NCBI GenBank assembly: GCA_964621785.1
Contig: CAZUPD010000019.1
Span: forward strand, 17,007 to 81,006
Direction of reading: 5' to 3'
DNA length: 64,000 nt
Source: JACKDW01 sp964621785
GTDB lineage: Bacteria; Myxococcota_A; Polyangia; Nannocystales; Nannocystaceae
The position numbers and the translations under genes were made by a program. This document shows, in pieces, positions 44,974-55,065 of the stretch. Positions within the stretch are counted from its first letter, which is position 1. Every line of letters starts with the position of its first letter. Below the pieces are notes generated by a model. It did not search any database. It saw nothing but the letters and a program-made list of their open reading frames with translations, and had not been told where the DNA came from.

Positions 44974-45654
44974 ATGCCGAAGATGCCATTTTTCCAAAAT
45001 CCTCACGGGGTCATCCTTCCTGGCGTTTGCAACACCCGCGAATCCGGGAGGCCTGCGGTCGACCACGGTAACATCGTCGGCAACGTCTACGACAAATACG
45101 GGACCAAGAACCCGATCGCCCGCCTGCTGATGTCGGGGTTTTTACGCGCCGTCTCGGATCTGTACCGACGGACACAGTCAACATCTGTCCTCGAGGTCGG
45201 GTGTGGGGAAGGACATCTCGCCAGTGCACTGATCCGTCAACATGCGCCAGCCGAGTTTGTCGCCTGCGACGTCGACGACCGCGAGCGCCCGGGTGTCGAT
45301 CCGCGGATCCGGTTTGACACCGCCTCGATCTATGGGTTGCCCTACGCCGACAATGCGTTTGAGCTGGTGGTTTGTTGCGAAGTCTTGGAGCACCTAGAGC
45401 GCCCGGAACAGGGTCTGCGGGAGCTTGCGCGTGTAGCTGCAAATTACGTCCTCATCAGCACGCCGTGGGAGCCGGTATGGCGGGCGATGAACCTCGCGCG
45501 TGGGCGTTACATCCGCGACCTCGGGAACACCCCCGGGCATATCCAGCACTTCGGGCGGCGGGCGTTGATCGCATTGGCTTCGCAACAAATGCATGTGCAA
45601 CACGTTCGACGCCCCCTGCCGTGGACGGTGATTCTGGGTGCCCCGCGCAGTTGA
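44974..45654 (+). CDS. Class I SAM-dependent methyltransferase
   Basis: The 226-residue protein has the SAM-binding motif SVLEVGCGEGHLASALI, the acidic strand VACDVDD, and AFELVVCCEVLEHLERPEQG as the post-motif. It resembles UbiE/glycan-modifying methyltransferases of the Methyltransf_11 type. Position six bases after the GT2 gene and overlap of 17 bp with the next gene put it in the glycosylation operon, so a sugar or lipid carrier is a likely substrate. The substrate is not visible in the sequence. Confidence 0.85.
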   Translation: MPKMPFFQNPHGVILPGVCNTRESGRPAVDHGNIVGNVYDKYGTKNPIARLLMSGFLRAVSDLYRRTQSTSVLEVGCGEGHLASALIRQHAPAEFVACDVDDRERPGVDPRIRFDTASIYGLPYADNAFELVVCCEVLEHLERPEQGLRELARVAANYVLISTPWEPVWRAMNLARGRYIRDLGNTPGHIQHFGRRALIALASQQMHVQHVRRPLPWTVILGAPRS

Positions 45655-48382
45655 AAAGGCCCGCATTGCCCTGCGGACACTTTGGCCGTACCTCGTGGTC
45701 GCGGGCTTCGGCATGTACCTGTTGTGGCCAGTGCCCCTCGGCCAGATGCCATTGTCCGCCGACCATACAGTGCATCTCACCCGCGCCTATCTCATCGGTC
45801 ACAACCTCAGTCACGGTCATCTCACCGGCTGGAGTTCGACCTGGTTTTTCGGATTCCCCGCGGGCGAGCTTTATCCGATGTTGGGCGACCTCGGCGTCTG
45901 TCTTTTGCGCGGGCTCAGCTTCGGGTTTTTGGAGTGGTCGACCTGTTACGCATGGGTCGTCACGGCGGTGTTCCTGTTGCAGGGATGGGTGTTGGTCCGC
46001 GCCAGTCGTCTGCTGGGTTTGGGGAGCTTGCCGGGGCTGCTCGCCGGCATTTGGATGTTGCTCGACCCCGGGACCTACCGCGAAGGTGGTTTTACATACA
46101 CGATAACCTACGGCGTGTGGCCCCAGGCCCTGTCGACCTCGCTCGCATTTTGGGGCTTTGCCGAGCTCGCAGCCGGGCTGCGGCGTGCAGATACATTTGA
46201 ATCGCGGGCCCAACAGCCGGTCGGGCACACCCGACAGTTGTTGGTGGCCGGAGTGGTCCTCGCCGCCGCGCTGTTGGCCCATCCGATGGCCCTGTTGATG
46301 TGTGCTGTCGGCGGGGTCCTGCTCGTTGCCGTCTACGGTCTCGCCAGACCGGGCGTGCACCTGCGAACGTTGCGTCTCACGTTGCTCGACAGCGGCCTCG
46401 CGGTTTGCCTCGCCATCGCCCTGAGCGGATTTTGGCTAGTGCCGATGTTCGCCCACCGCGGTTGGATGGTCAGCTATGGATGGCTCTACCAGCCGCTCGC
46501 ACCGATGCTCGACATGGTGTGGAACCACGGCGCCTGGGCCCATGCAATGCCCAGCTTGATTGGCTATACAATTGTGATTGGGATGGTGGCCGCTGCCCTC
46601 GGGGGTTCACGGTATCTACGCTTTGTGGCCCTGTGGGCCTTCGTACACTGGCTCCTCGCCAGCACCGACCTCTTTTGGCGTCTGCGACTCGATTGGATCA
46701 GCGAAGGCTTTACACACCTGCAGTATCAACGGTTTTTGATCGCAGCCAAGCCCGGGCTCTATCTGCTCGCAGGTTGGGTCGTCGCCGCACCGACGATGTG
46801 GGCCGCCCGTCGCCTGTCTGGCACGACTGCTCGCACGTGGAAGCTCTGGGTCCTCAACGGTGGCGTGTGTCTCGCTGGAGCGACCGCCGCCTTGCTCGTC
46901 ACGTCTGAGGCGTGGACATGGGGCCACAAACATGGGCTCGGTCAGGTGCAGCTACAACGATTACCCGGACGTCCGGGTCTCGACGGGGACTATCGCCAAC
47001 TTCTGGCGTGGCTCGCACAACAGGTTGAACGAGATCGCCAGGCGGGACGTCCTCCGACGAGGATCGCCGTTGCAGCCCATCGAAACCTCCACTGGTTTAT
47101 GGACGCACCGGTCGCATCGGGTATCCGATTGTACAAGCAAGGATTTACCCCGGGCAGCAACTTTGTGCACAAACCCGAGGTCGGAAACGAGGAGATTTAT
47201 CGCCGACTCGGTGTGCGCTACCTTGTCTCGACCGGTGCCCGTGCCGGTCGCGGGATGCAACAAGTCGCAACCTTTGGCAGGATCAAAGTTTGGGAGCGAG
47301 GTGACTGGCAACAATCTCAAGTCGCGGAACTCGAAGGTCCTGGGGAGCTGCGAATCGATGATGGTGACCCCGACGATGGCACCCTCGCCTTTGAGATCGG
47401 TGCCAGTACGGTCGAGCACCCGTCCGCCGTCGCGCCGGGGGGGTCAAACAAAACATGGTTGGTTGTACATGTTTCAGGATACCCGCGATGGCAGTGGCGT
47501 CACAACGGCGAGCCGGTCGAGTGGATCGAGGTTCCCGCGCGCACACCCGTCCGCGGACGCATCCCACAGACAGCCACGCAACACGCCCGCCGTACCGGAG
47601 AGCTACGCGGGGGCAAAGCCCACGGCGACGATGGGACCGAACCGATGTTGATGGCTGCACAGGTCGCTCCGGGCCGTGTGGAGCTGCACTACCGAAGGTG
47701 GCTCGGAGTCGATATTTTTGGTGCAGTTACAACATTTCTCGGGATCGGTGTACTCGCCCTCGCCAGCGCGCGTCCCGGACAGGTTGCGCAGGGCTATCGC
47801 CAACTCAAACGTATGTACTTGCAGGTATTTCGGCCGATTGTGCTGGCGCTGGTGGTTCTCGCGGTCGCGGGTGTGCTGGCCCATCGCTGGATGGCTGGAG
47901 GCGAGCGGGAGCATACCCTCGCCAGTTCGCAGGCGTGGGTTTCGTCGGGTGCGCTGGCGGCTCCACTCAAAACCGACATGTTAATTGTGCCCGCACTTGT
48001 TGTGCTGCGCGGGCAAGGGCGGCGGCAACAACCGGTTGTCACAAGCTTCGCGCTCGAGCACGTACCCAGCGAGCTCTGGGGGTGGGTTGCGCTCGACGAT
48101 GACGACGCCAAACGGCGCGCCGAAGGACGGTTTCAGATCCGTGTGGAGCTGTGTCGGCAGTCGACATGTACCGACGACCAGTGGCGCGTGTTGCTCGAAC
48201 GTCGACTCCAGCATCGACCGGGGCGAAGCTGGCTCAAACTCGATACCGGTGGCGAGCAGTCCAGCCCTGGGCAGTTGCGGGTGACGCTGATTCCCACGGG
48301 CAAAGCTCCGCCACAGGTCGGTTTTAATTTCGACCTTTCTGGGAAAACCTGGTCGGAGGGCCACAACGGAGGGCCGTCGTGA
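45638..48382 (+). CDS. Large polytopic membrane protein of the glycosylation cluster
   Basis: The 914-residue protein starts at GTG 45638, inside the end of the methyltransferase gene. About eleven membrane segments fill residues 10-420 and two more lie near 690 and 735. LSADHTVHLTRAYLIGHNLS and GWSSTWFFGFPAGELYPM resemble the first loops of the 6-pyruvoyl-tetrahydropterin-synthase-related/YfhO-like membrane proteins, a GT-C-like group. Periplasmic parts lie between 440 and 680 and at the C-terminus. It probably transfers or assembles a glycan at the outer face of the inner membrane. The next gene overlaps its stop by four bases. Confidence 0.65.
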   Translation: MPRAVEKARIALRTLWPYLVVAGFGMYLLWPVPLGQMPLSADHTVHLTRAYLIGHNLSHGHLTGWSSTWFFGFPAGELYPMLGDLGVCLLRGLSFGFLEWSTCYAWVVTAVFLLQGWVLVRASRLLGLGSLPGLLAGIWMLLDPGTYREGGFTYTITYGVWPQALSTSLAFWGFAELAAGLRRADTFESRAQQPVGHTRQLLVAGVVLAAALLAHPMALLMCAVGGVLLVAVYGLARPGVHLRTLRLTLLDSGLAVCLAIALSGFWLVPMFAHRGWMVSYGWLYQPLAPMLDMVWNHGAWAHAMPSLIGYTIVIGMVAAALGGSRYLRFVALWAFVHWLLASTDLFWRLRLDWISEGFTHLQYQRFLIAAKPGLYLLAGWVVAAPTMWAARRLSGTTARTWKLWVLNGGVCLAGATAALLVTSEAWTWGHKHGLGQVQLQRLPGRPGLDGDYRQLLAWLAQQVERDRQAGRPPTRIAVAAHRNLHWFMDAPVASGIRLYKQGFTPGSNFVHKPEVGNEEIYRRLGVRYLVSTGARAGRGMQQVATFGRIKVWERGDWQQSQVAELEGPGELRIDDGDPDDGTLAFEIGASTVEHPSAVAPGGSNKTWLVVHVSGYPRWQWRHNGEPVEWIEVPARTPVRGRIPQTATQHARRTGELRGGKAHGDDGTEPMLMAAQVAPGRVELHYRRWLGVDIFGAVTTFLGIGVLALASARPGQVAQGYRQLKRMYLQVFRPIVLALVVLAVAGVLAHRWMAGGEREHTLASSQAWVSSGALAAPLKTDMLIVPALVVLRGQGRRQQPVVTSFALEHVPSELWGWVALDDDDAKRRAEGRFQIRVELCRQSTCTDDQWRVLLERRLQHRPGRSWLKLDTGGEQSSPGQLRVTLIPTGKAPPQVGFNFDLSGKTWSEGHNGGPS

Positions 48383-49293
48383 AGACGTGGGCGCGGCGTG
48401 GGCTTGTTGTGATTGCTGCAGTCGCGCTGTGCGAATGGGTCTGCGCCGCCCGGGCCTACCGTACGCTCGCCGGACCCGATGACTGGCGGCAGGTCGCAGA
48501 GCATCTCGAAGCGACGGATCGATTGCCGCTCTACGTCGCCGAGCCCTGGCTCGGGCCGCGTGTGCGGATGGAACTTGTACAGGCACGGGGTTGGGATTCG
48601 GTCGCGCCACCCGATCTCCACGACGTGCCGCGCTACCGGGTGTTGAGTGTGCTCGCCGATCCCCATGGCCCGGACCTCCTCGACGATAGCCGTGGACTGC
48701 CACCCGCTGAAGTCGTGGCCCGGCATTCCTTGGGGTCACTGACCGTGTACGACCTTCGCAATCCCGGGGCAGGCGAGCGCATCGGGGCCACGAACCTGCT
48801 CGCGGGCCCAGGTGTGCGCGTGCGCGATGCCGAGGGGCGTTGTCGGGGGGGTAAAAATGTTTATACATGTAAGTCGGGCAAGGTTTCCCTAGAGACCCTC
48901 GAAGTCGAGTTTCGTCCGCGTCGGTGCATGGCCCTGCGTGTCCGCGATGACAGCCGGGTGGTCTTTGAATGGACGGATGTCGAGCTCGGCGACCGTCTGC
49001 GTGGCCATGTCGGGTTTGCGGACTTCAATGCCCGGCTACGCAGTGATGCCGCGGTTGCCCTGGAGCTCTCGGTCGACGGCCAGCCACTGCACACCAGCCT
49101 GTGGACCGATGAGCAGGGGTGGGCCGCGTTTGAGGTGGCGACGGATCCTGGTGTGCATACATTAGAAGTGGCAGTGGCCACCGCAGTGCAGGGGGTCTGG
49201 AATGATGCCGGTTACGACGCGCGTCCGAGTCATCTCCCGTGTATCGAACTGCGTGCACTTCGCGGCGGTGAATCACAACGAGGTGGGGGATGA
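48379..49293 (+). CDS. Hypothetical membrane-anchored protein
   Basis: The 304-residue protein starts at GTG 48379, overlapping the previous stop. One N-terminal membrane helix (GLVVIAAVALCEWVCAARA) is followed by a periplasmic region. The early part (DDWRQVAEHLEATDRLPLY, then AEPWLGPRVRM) resembles the soluble segment that follows the helices in GT39-like proteins. The C-terminal 120 residues look like a beta-sandwich (LELSVDGQPLH, THTLEVAVA-type strands). It may be the detached soluble partner of the membrane protein upstream. Function unknown. Confidence 0.6.
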   Translation: MKTWARRGLVVIAAVALCEWVCAARAYRTLAGPDDWRQVAEHLEATDRLPLYVAEPWLGPRVRMELVQARGWDSVAPPDLHDVPRYRVLSVLADPHGPDLLDDSRGLPPAEVVARHSLGSLTVYDLRNPGAGERIGATNLLAGPGVRVRDAEGRCRGGKNVYTCKSGKVSLETLEVEFRPRRCMALRVRDDSRVVFEWTDVELGDRLRGHVGFADFNARLRSDAAVALELSVDGQPLHTSLWTDEQGWAAFEVATDPGVHTLEVAVATAVQGVWNDAGYDARPSHLPCIELRALRGGESQRGGG

Positions 49294-49522
49294 CACGGGT
49301 CAACCGCAGGTTTTCCCGCGTGTCTCACCGAGATACCCGTTGCGGCTTGTACAAGCACGCGAACATTGAACATACACCATTGTATCACCCAATCCCACCG
49401 GGAGCCCGCCGGCGCCATATGTTTGTCCACGCCATCCAGACATGGCAGATTCTTCTGTACGAGACGCCTCGCGGGAGCAGACTCAACATCGGCCACGAGG
49501 CGTCCGAGCCAGGAGGTGGAGC

Positions 49523-51262
49523 ATGACCGGTCCATCCCCGCGCGCACAGGCTCGTCCGAGCCGCACGCAATTGCTTCTGGCTCTTGCACTCGCGTTGCTG
49601 ACGACCACCCTGTTGTCGATCGGGCATCGCTCGGTCGGATATGTCCGCGATGAAGGGGTCTATTTTGTGGCCGGTCGGGCCTATGCCGGTTGGCTTGTCG
49701 ACGCAGTTGCGGGGCGTGGGGACGCCCGGACCCAGATTGGACGGGACCGTGTATTTGCACTGAATCGCGAACATCCGGCCCTGATGAAAATGGCTGCCGG
49801 ACTGTCGGCGCAGATGTTTGCCAACCCGACACACGCGATCGATCCCAAGTCGTCGGCGGATCCGGGTGGGAGATGGCCGGTGATGCCCGAGGGGGCGGCA
49901 ATGCGGCTGCCCGCCCAGGGTCTGGCTGGAGCTGCCGTTGGCTTGCTGTTCCTACTCGGTGTGCGAATCGGTCGCAGCAACCTCGCAGGTTTGGTCGCTG
50001 CCGGAGCGTTTATCACCCTTCCGCGTGTATGGTTTCACGCAGGTCTCCACTGTTTTGATGTTCCAGTTTCCGTAGCTGTACTTGTGTGTACATGGTTGTA
50101 CTACCGGTCGCGCACGGACTGGCGTTACGGTCTGGCCCTGGGGCCAGCCCTCGGTATCGCCATCGCTATCAAGCACAATGCCCTATTTTTGCCCCTGATT
50201 TTCGGGCTGCATCACATTGTGTGTGTCATCATTGAATTTGTTCGTCGGCCGCAGCTGCGCAGGTATGCCTGGGCGCGGGTATGTTCCCTGCCGTTTGTTT
50301 CGATGGCTGTGTTGGCCCCGCTGACAGCAGTGGCTGTGTGGCCGTGGATGTGGACCGACACGTTTGCACGGATTAACGCGTACTTCGCGTTTCATCTCCA
50401 CCACAGTTGGTACAACATGGAGTACTTGGGGGTGAACTACAACAAACCTCCGCTGCCGGTCAGCCTGCCGAGTGTGTTGACGTGGGCGACCGTGCCCAGC
50501 TGTCTGTTGCTGCTTGCGGCGGTCGGGTTTGGCCTGTTGATCCGACGCGATGTATTATCGGTGCGCATACAACCAAAATCTGCCGCGTCCGAGCCGGCCC
50601 TTCGCACCGTCTTTGCCGCGCCGCACCATGGGTTTGCATTCGACGGGTTGGGCCTGTTGTTGTTGGTCTCGGCGATGTTTCCGATTGCGCTGATCAGCTC
50701 ACCAAATGTCCCAGTGTTTGGCGGGACCAAGCACTGGTTACCTGCCTATCCGTTTTTCGCGTTGGCGGCGGCCTACGCTTGGCGCAAGCTTTGGCAATGG
50801 GCCGAGCTCCCAACCAGGTATCGCCATCTACCACCAATCGTTTTGGTCGTCCTGTTGGTCCCCGGGGTGTGGAGCACGGTCCACGGTCATCCACACAACC
50901 TCTCGCAGTATGCACCTGCCGTTGGGGGGGCTCGGGGGGCGGCCGGACTCGGGCTCGGGCGCGGGTTTTGGGGTCACTCGGTGACGCCTTTGCTGCCCGA
51001 AGTCAGCGCAAAACCACAGGAGAAGATGTATTTGCATGACCTCCATGAGCTCGTCCGTCGCCAATACGTCCGCGAGGGCGTGTTGCCGGCGAGTGTGCTG
51101 GCTGCGCCCGCCACCCGTGCACCACGGGGGCTGATGTTCTATGAAAAACATATGCTGACCAACGAGATCGATTTGTGGAAAGGTGTGCACACAACAGCAC
51201 CCGCGGCGGTGGTCAGCCTCGATGATGTGCCGTTGACGGGTCTGTATCAACAAAGCGAGTGA
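49523..51262 (+). CDS. GT39-like GT-C membrane glycosyltransferase
   Basis: From ATG 49523, with AGGAGGTGG at 49511-49519 as a strong ribosome binding site, the protein is 579 residues. YVRDEGVYFVAGRAYAGWL carries the early Asp-Glu pair found at the catalytic loop of PMT/ArnT-type enzymes. About nine membrane helices follow, with SSPNVPVFGGTKHWLPAYPF as a late loop seen in GT39 relatives. It uses a polyprenyl-phosphate sugar and modifies a protein, lipid or glycan in the periplasm. It closes the 39.5-51.3 kb cluster, 229 bp after the previous gene. Confidence 0.75.
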   Translation: MTGPSPRAQARPSRTQLLLALALALLTTTLLSIGHRSVGYVRDEGVYFVAGRAYAGWLVDAVAGRGDARTQIGRDRVFALNREHPALMKMAAGLSAQMFANPTHAIDPKSSADPGGRWPVMPEGAAMRLPAQGLAGAAVGLLFLLGVRIGRSNLAGLVAAGAFITLPRVWFHAGLHCFDVPVSVAVLVCTWLYYRSRTDWRYGLALGPALGIAIAIKHNALFLPLIFGLHHIVCVIIEFVRRPQLRRYAWARVCSLPFVSMAVLAPLTAVAVWPWMWTDTFARINAYFAFHLHHSWYNMEYLGVNYNKPPLPVSLPSVLTWATVPSCLLLLAAVGFGLLIRRDVLSVRIQPKSAASEPALRTVFAAPHHGFAFDGLGLLLLVSAMFPIALISSPNVPVFGGTKHWLPAYPFFALAAAYAWRKLWQWAELPTRYRHLPPIVLVVLLVPGVWSTVHGHPHNLSQYAPAVGGARGAAGLGLGRGFWGHSVTPLLPEVSAKPQEKMYLHDLHELVRRQYVREGVLPASVLAAPATRAPRGLMFYEKHMLTNEIDLWKGVHTTAPAAVVSLDDVPLTGLYQQSE

Positions 51263-51392
51263 GGTTGCTCGGCAAGCACGTTGCGACTGGTTGCAATTGA
51301 TGCCGGAGTTTCCGCGGCGCGCCTAGATAGATGTTCATACACTCGTTGGGGAGATCATGGGCCTGGCCGGCGGTCGCTCGTTGATAGACGCG

Positions 51393-54062
51393 TTACATCG
51401 GTTTGTGTATCCGCTGCTGGCAACGCTCCAACTCCTGGGCCGCAGTGGCGTCGTCGTCCCCGAGGATCTGCTTGCGCTGGGCGATGGTCGGGCATTTGAT
51501 CGGCAGTGCCCACAGTTGTCGCAGGGTGGTTTCCGGGTTGAGATGCCACAAGCGCAGTGCCTCTGGGTGTCGGGTCACGACCTGTCCGTTCGGACTGATT
51601 TGTGCGGATGCCAGGCTCGCTGCCTCAACGTCCCTGACAATCCTCGGCTGACCCGTGCGAACGGTTGGCCAGGTCCACAGGGAAGCATCTTCGACGGTGG
51701 CGACCAGATTTGCACCCCCGTCGAGGAAGGCGAGTGCGCGCACGGGGCCGGTGTGGTCGAGCACCCGCGGATCGTCGGGCGTATCGAGCTGCCACAGGCG
51801 CACCGTTCCGTCATTGCTTGCAGTTGCAAATAATTTTCCGTCGGGGTGGAAGACGATGTCTGCAATACCCCCTGTGTGCCCACGCAGGACCTGCGGCGCT
51901 GCGAGGGTGCGGGAGATCGGCCACAGTGTCACGACACCGCGGGTGTCTCCCGAGACCAACCACTGGGCGTCGGGCGAGATCGCAAGCGCATGGATCGGCT
52001 CGCCGCCGGTACGCAGAATCGACGTCGTCTGGTCATGGGTTTGCCACACGCGCAAGACCCCGTCCTCCGAAGCTGTGGCTGCGAGCGTTGCATCGCGGTC
52101 GAGCGCGACAGCTGTGATCGGATGTTGATGACCGCGCAGAAATTGTGGTGTCGGCTCGGCTGTCGTCATGTCCCACAGACTGACCCGATGGTCGCGACTG
52201 CCGGCGATAAGGTGGTTGGTCGCGCCAGAAAATGCGACCACATCGACTGCGCCGTGATGACCCGTGAGTGTGCGAACGGAACGATCGTCGGTGCGAAACA
52301 CCCGGATCGCGGCGTCGGCTTGGCCGACTGCAAGCAGTTGACCGTCGGCCGAAAACCCTGTGCTCGTCACCTCGGCAGTGGCCGCTAAGGTCGTCGCGGC
52401 GACTCCACCGGCCGCGCGGAGCTCGAGGTTGCGGACCCGGCCGCGGTGGTCGAGCACATAGACGAGTCCAAGATCGTCGGCGAGGGCAATGTCGACGGCC
52501 GCGGTACCGACATCGATGTCCATCAACCGGCGCTTGCCGGCGAGGTCCCAAACTTGTTGGCGGCCCGCCCCATCGCCGATCCGGACGCGCGAGTCGGGGA
52601 GCGGTGAAACTTGTTGGATCGACATTTCGACCGCCAAACGATCGATCGGGGCGGTCGGCGTGTTGAGGTCCCACAGCTCGATCGCAGCGTGTGTCGCCAC
52701 GGCGACGGTATTGTCGGCGCCACAGCTGATCCCGACAATTTGGGAATGGGTGGCCAGCGGGATCGGAAGCAGGTGGTCGCCGGACGGCCGATACGTGACC
52801 ACCTGATCGCGGCGTTGTACGATCGGGACTGCGTCCGTCCCACACAGCAGCGTGTGTTCGGGCTGGCCAGTTGTTTGTAGGTGCACAAGGTCGTCCGGGT
52901 GGTCAACATCCCACAGATAGGTCGCACGATCAGCGGTGGTGAACAACAGATGGTCGCCCGTTTCGTCGGCGACCATCCACGAGATGACCCCGGGAACCTG
53001 CGTGAGTGTCGAGGGCTCTCCCTCGGTCGGCCAGCGTTGGATCAATCCGTGGGCCGAGGCAGAGATGACGCCAGATGATGTGTGTACAAGTGAATGCACC
53101 GCACCCGAGACGCGGCCGATGACTTCGGGCTCGGTGTCGCCGCAGCGGTACAAAGCGCCGTCGTAGCTGCCCGCGAGCAATACATCACCGGCGCTGGTGA
53201 TCGCTGAGGCGGCGAATTTTCCCGGGAGGGTGGCAACCGCTGCTTCGGAATCACTGCTGGGTGACCACAGGTGCACGCGTTGATCGCTGTCGACGAGCGC
53301 GAGCAGGTCGCCGTCACCCGTCGCCGCGATGGCGTGGGTCGGGAGCGATGTCGGGAGCGGGTGCGGGAGGTAGGAAGTGTGCACAGCCGTGGCTGCAGCG
53401 GCTGCGAGGCCGGGGAGTTGCTGTCCGGCATCGACCTCGCGCAACAGTCCCATCGCCAGCGGCGACGCGGGATCGAGTTGTTCCCAGGCGAGCAAGCGCA
53501 GGCGATTGCGGGTCCGTCCGAGTGTCGTCTGTGCCAGCTGTGATTGCTCGTGCAGTTGGGTAAGCGTGTCTTCTGCCGCAATCGCTCGCGCCACGGCCTG
53601 TGAGCGTTCCGAACTGAGTTGGTTGGCACGGCGTTCGGCGACATCGGCCCGACCCAGACCCCACCACCCGATCAGTGAAAACCCGATCGCCCCGATGACA
53701 CTCAATCCGCGAACAATATCCCCGCGCTTGATACCTGGCACAGAATTTGATGTTTGCGGTGAGGCTGGAGATGGTGGATTCGAGGCCGACTTGTCCAAAC
53801 ATTCAGGTTCCAAGCGACAGGGATCGCGCAACGCTTCGAGCGTGGCAGGCTCGATCGAAGGGTCGTTCGGATGGTTGTTTGAATGGGGCGGAAAACGTCG
53901 TATTTGCGATGAAAGCTCGGGTTCCGTGTACAGGTCTTCGACCCATCGCTCGACGTCCTGGGGATTACCGAGGGGATACATATCGGACGCGTCGACCACG
54001 AAATTGCGTGTATCACCCGCGATCGAGCAGGAGAAATGTTTGGCAAGAACAGCCTGTTTCAA
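51393..54062 (-). CDS. WD40 repeat membrane-anchored protein
   Basis: The 889-residue protein has a short N-terminal region and one membrane helix near residue 118-136 (LSVIGAIGFSLIGWWGLG). A coiled-coil-like stretch (RANQLSSERSQAVARAIAAE, DTLTQLHEQ) follows, then about twelve WD40-type repeats. Clear examples are LTGHHGAVDVVAFSG, LRGHQHPITAVALDRDATLA and LRGHTGGIADIVFHPDG. This is the layout of the sensor half of myxobacterial WD40 kinases, but no kinase domain is attached. The start is uncertain: TTG 54062 or ATG 53981. It would serve as a protein-binding scaffold. Confidence 0.8.
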   Translation of the reverse strand: MKQAVLAKHFSCSIAGDTRNFVVDASDMYPLGNPQDVERWVEDLYTEPELSSQIRRFPPHSNNHPNDPSIEPATLEALRDPCRLEPECLDKSASNPPSPASPQTSNSVPGIKRGDIVRGLSVIGAIGFSLIGWWGLGRADVAERRANQLSSERSQAVARAIAAEDTLTQLHEQSQLAQTTLGRTRNRLRLLAWEQLDPASPLAMGLLREVDAGQQLPGLAAAAATAVHTSYLPHPLPTSLPTHAIAATGDGDLLALVDSDQRVHLWSPSSDSEAAVATLPGKFAASAITSAGDVLLAGSYDGALYRCGDTEPEVIGRVSGAVHSLVHTSSGVISASAHGLIQRWPTEGEPSTLTQVPGVISWMVADETGDHLLFTTADRATYLWDVDHPDDLVHLQTTGQPEHTLLCGTDAVPIVQRRDQVVTYRPSGDHLLPIPLATHSQIVGISCGADNTVAVATHAAIELWDLNTPTAPIDRLAVEMSIQQVSPLPDSRVRIGDGAGRQQVWDLAGKRRLMDIDVGTAAVDIALADDLGLVYVLDHRGRVRNLELRAAGGVAATTLAATAEVTSTGFSADGQLLAVGQADAAIRVFRTDDRSVRTLTGHHGAVDVVAFSGATNHLIAGSRDHRVSLWDMTTAEPTPQFLRGHQHPITAVALDRDATLAATASEDGVLRVWQTHDQTTSILRTGGEPIHALAISPDAQWLVSGDTRGVVTLWPISRTLAAPQVLRGHTGGIADIVFHPDGKLFATASNDGTVRLWQLDTPDDPRVLDHTGPVRALAFLDGGANLVATVEDASLWTWPTVRTGQPRIVRDVEAASLASAQISPNGQVVTRHPEALRLWHLNPETTLRQLWALPIKCPTIAQRKQILGDDDATAAQELERCQQRIHKPM

Positions 54063-54245
54063 GCTTCGATGCCACGAAAATTTGACAGCACGCGCAGGTG
54101 CTCAGTTCTCCCACGCGCGACGTTGTGGTGTTCGCAAAACTTGCAGTCGGGCCGTTCGCATCATGAGGCTGTGAAAAACAATCGCTAAAAAAGCCGAAGA
54201 TTAGCGACCCACAGACGTTTCAAGGCATCGTGCTCGCGTAGTACC

Positions 54246-54905
54246 ATGATCGCGGGAACGGGCACGGGCGTGGTGGGCAACGGACAGAGCTCTCGTTGTA
54301 TACGAGCATTTGCTTTTTGGCTGATCCCCGGTTTGTGTTGGGTGTTGTTGTTCGGATGCCTCGGGCTCGGAATCAACATGCTCGACGAGTATCTGCAGCG
54401 CGAGACCCTTCGCCTCACGCCGGAACTTTCGTTGATTGCCGATGTCGCCATGATTCTCGCGCTGGCGAGCGTGCCGGTATTTGCCTATCGCATGGCCGGA
54501 CGGATTCCGCGGTCCCTGCTCGACATGAATCGATTCAAGCGCCGGGTGGTCGTGGCGGCAGGACTCGCCCTGCACACCACGGTCGCGGTCGGGTGTGCGC
54601 TGGTTGTTTTGGTGAGCGATCCGGATTGGTTTTTTGGTGATGCATGTATCGACCAGCAACCGGTCGCCGACGGACACACGATGTACCTCTACCGTGGAGG
54701 TCTTTTTTGTAGCTACACCATTTATCGCCGCGACCCCTGGGACCCGGTGCTGCGCCCGGTCAAGTCGATCCCGCGAGAGCGTTGTCGCGGGCAGGTGTTT
54801 TTGGCGGTCAGTCCCGAACGCAGTGTCCAGATCGTCGGCGCCGACGGGCGCCCGCTGTCCGCTCAGCCGCTCGATCTCTCCGCATTATATTGGGGTCCAC
54901 ATTAG
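54246..54905 (+). CDS. Hypothetical membrane protein with three helices
   Basis: The 219-residue protein has membrane segments near 20-45, 63-82 and 98-122, and a C-terminal soluble part with four Cys (DACID, LFCSY, RERCRG). No family was recognised. The ATG at 54246 is the first start of the frame. It is divergent from the WD40 gene and followed by the tandem repeats at 54920. Confidence 0.65.
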   Translation: MIAGTGTGVVGNGQSSRCIRAFAFWLIPGLCWVLLFGCLGLGINMLDEYLQRETLRLTPELSLIADVAMILALASVPVFAYRMAGRIPRSLLDMNRFKRRVVVAAGLALHTTVAVGCALVVLVSDPDWFFGDACIDQQPVADGHTMYLYRGGLFCSYTIYRRDPWDPVLRPVKSIPRERCRGQVFLAVSPERSVQIVGADGRPLSAQPLDLSALYWGPH

Positions 54906-54919
54906 CTTTTTCTAAGATC

Positions 54920-55065
54920 GCGGCGAGGGTGAGTCGCGGGGCAAGGGTTCGGGCCGCGACAGACTGCCGAGGTGCTTGGGTATCTTCAGCGCGCGGCGAG
55001 GGTGAGTCGCGGGCGAAGGGTTCGGGCCGCGATAGACTGTCGAGGTGCTTGGGTATCTTCAGCTC
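54920..55065. repeat. 73-bp tandem direct repeat
   Basis: Two near-identical units occupy 54920-54992 and 54993-55065. Each starts GCGGCGAGGGTGAGTCGCGG and ends in TTGGGTATCTTCAGC. They differ at only a few positions. The rest of the gap to 55261 contains related words (GTTTGTCGCGG at about 55180) and ends CGCCGCGATCATTAAAAAG just before the hydroxylase start. It resembles the repeat block before the lgt-like gene. No gene is supported in it. Confidence 0.85.
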
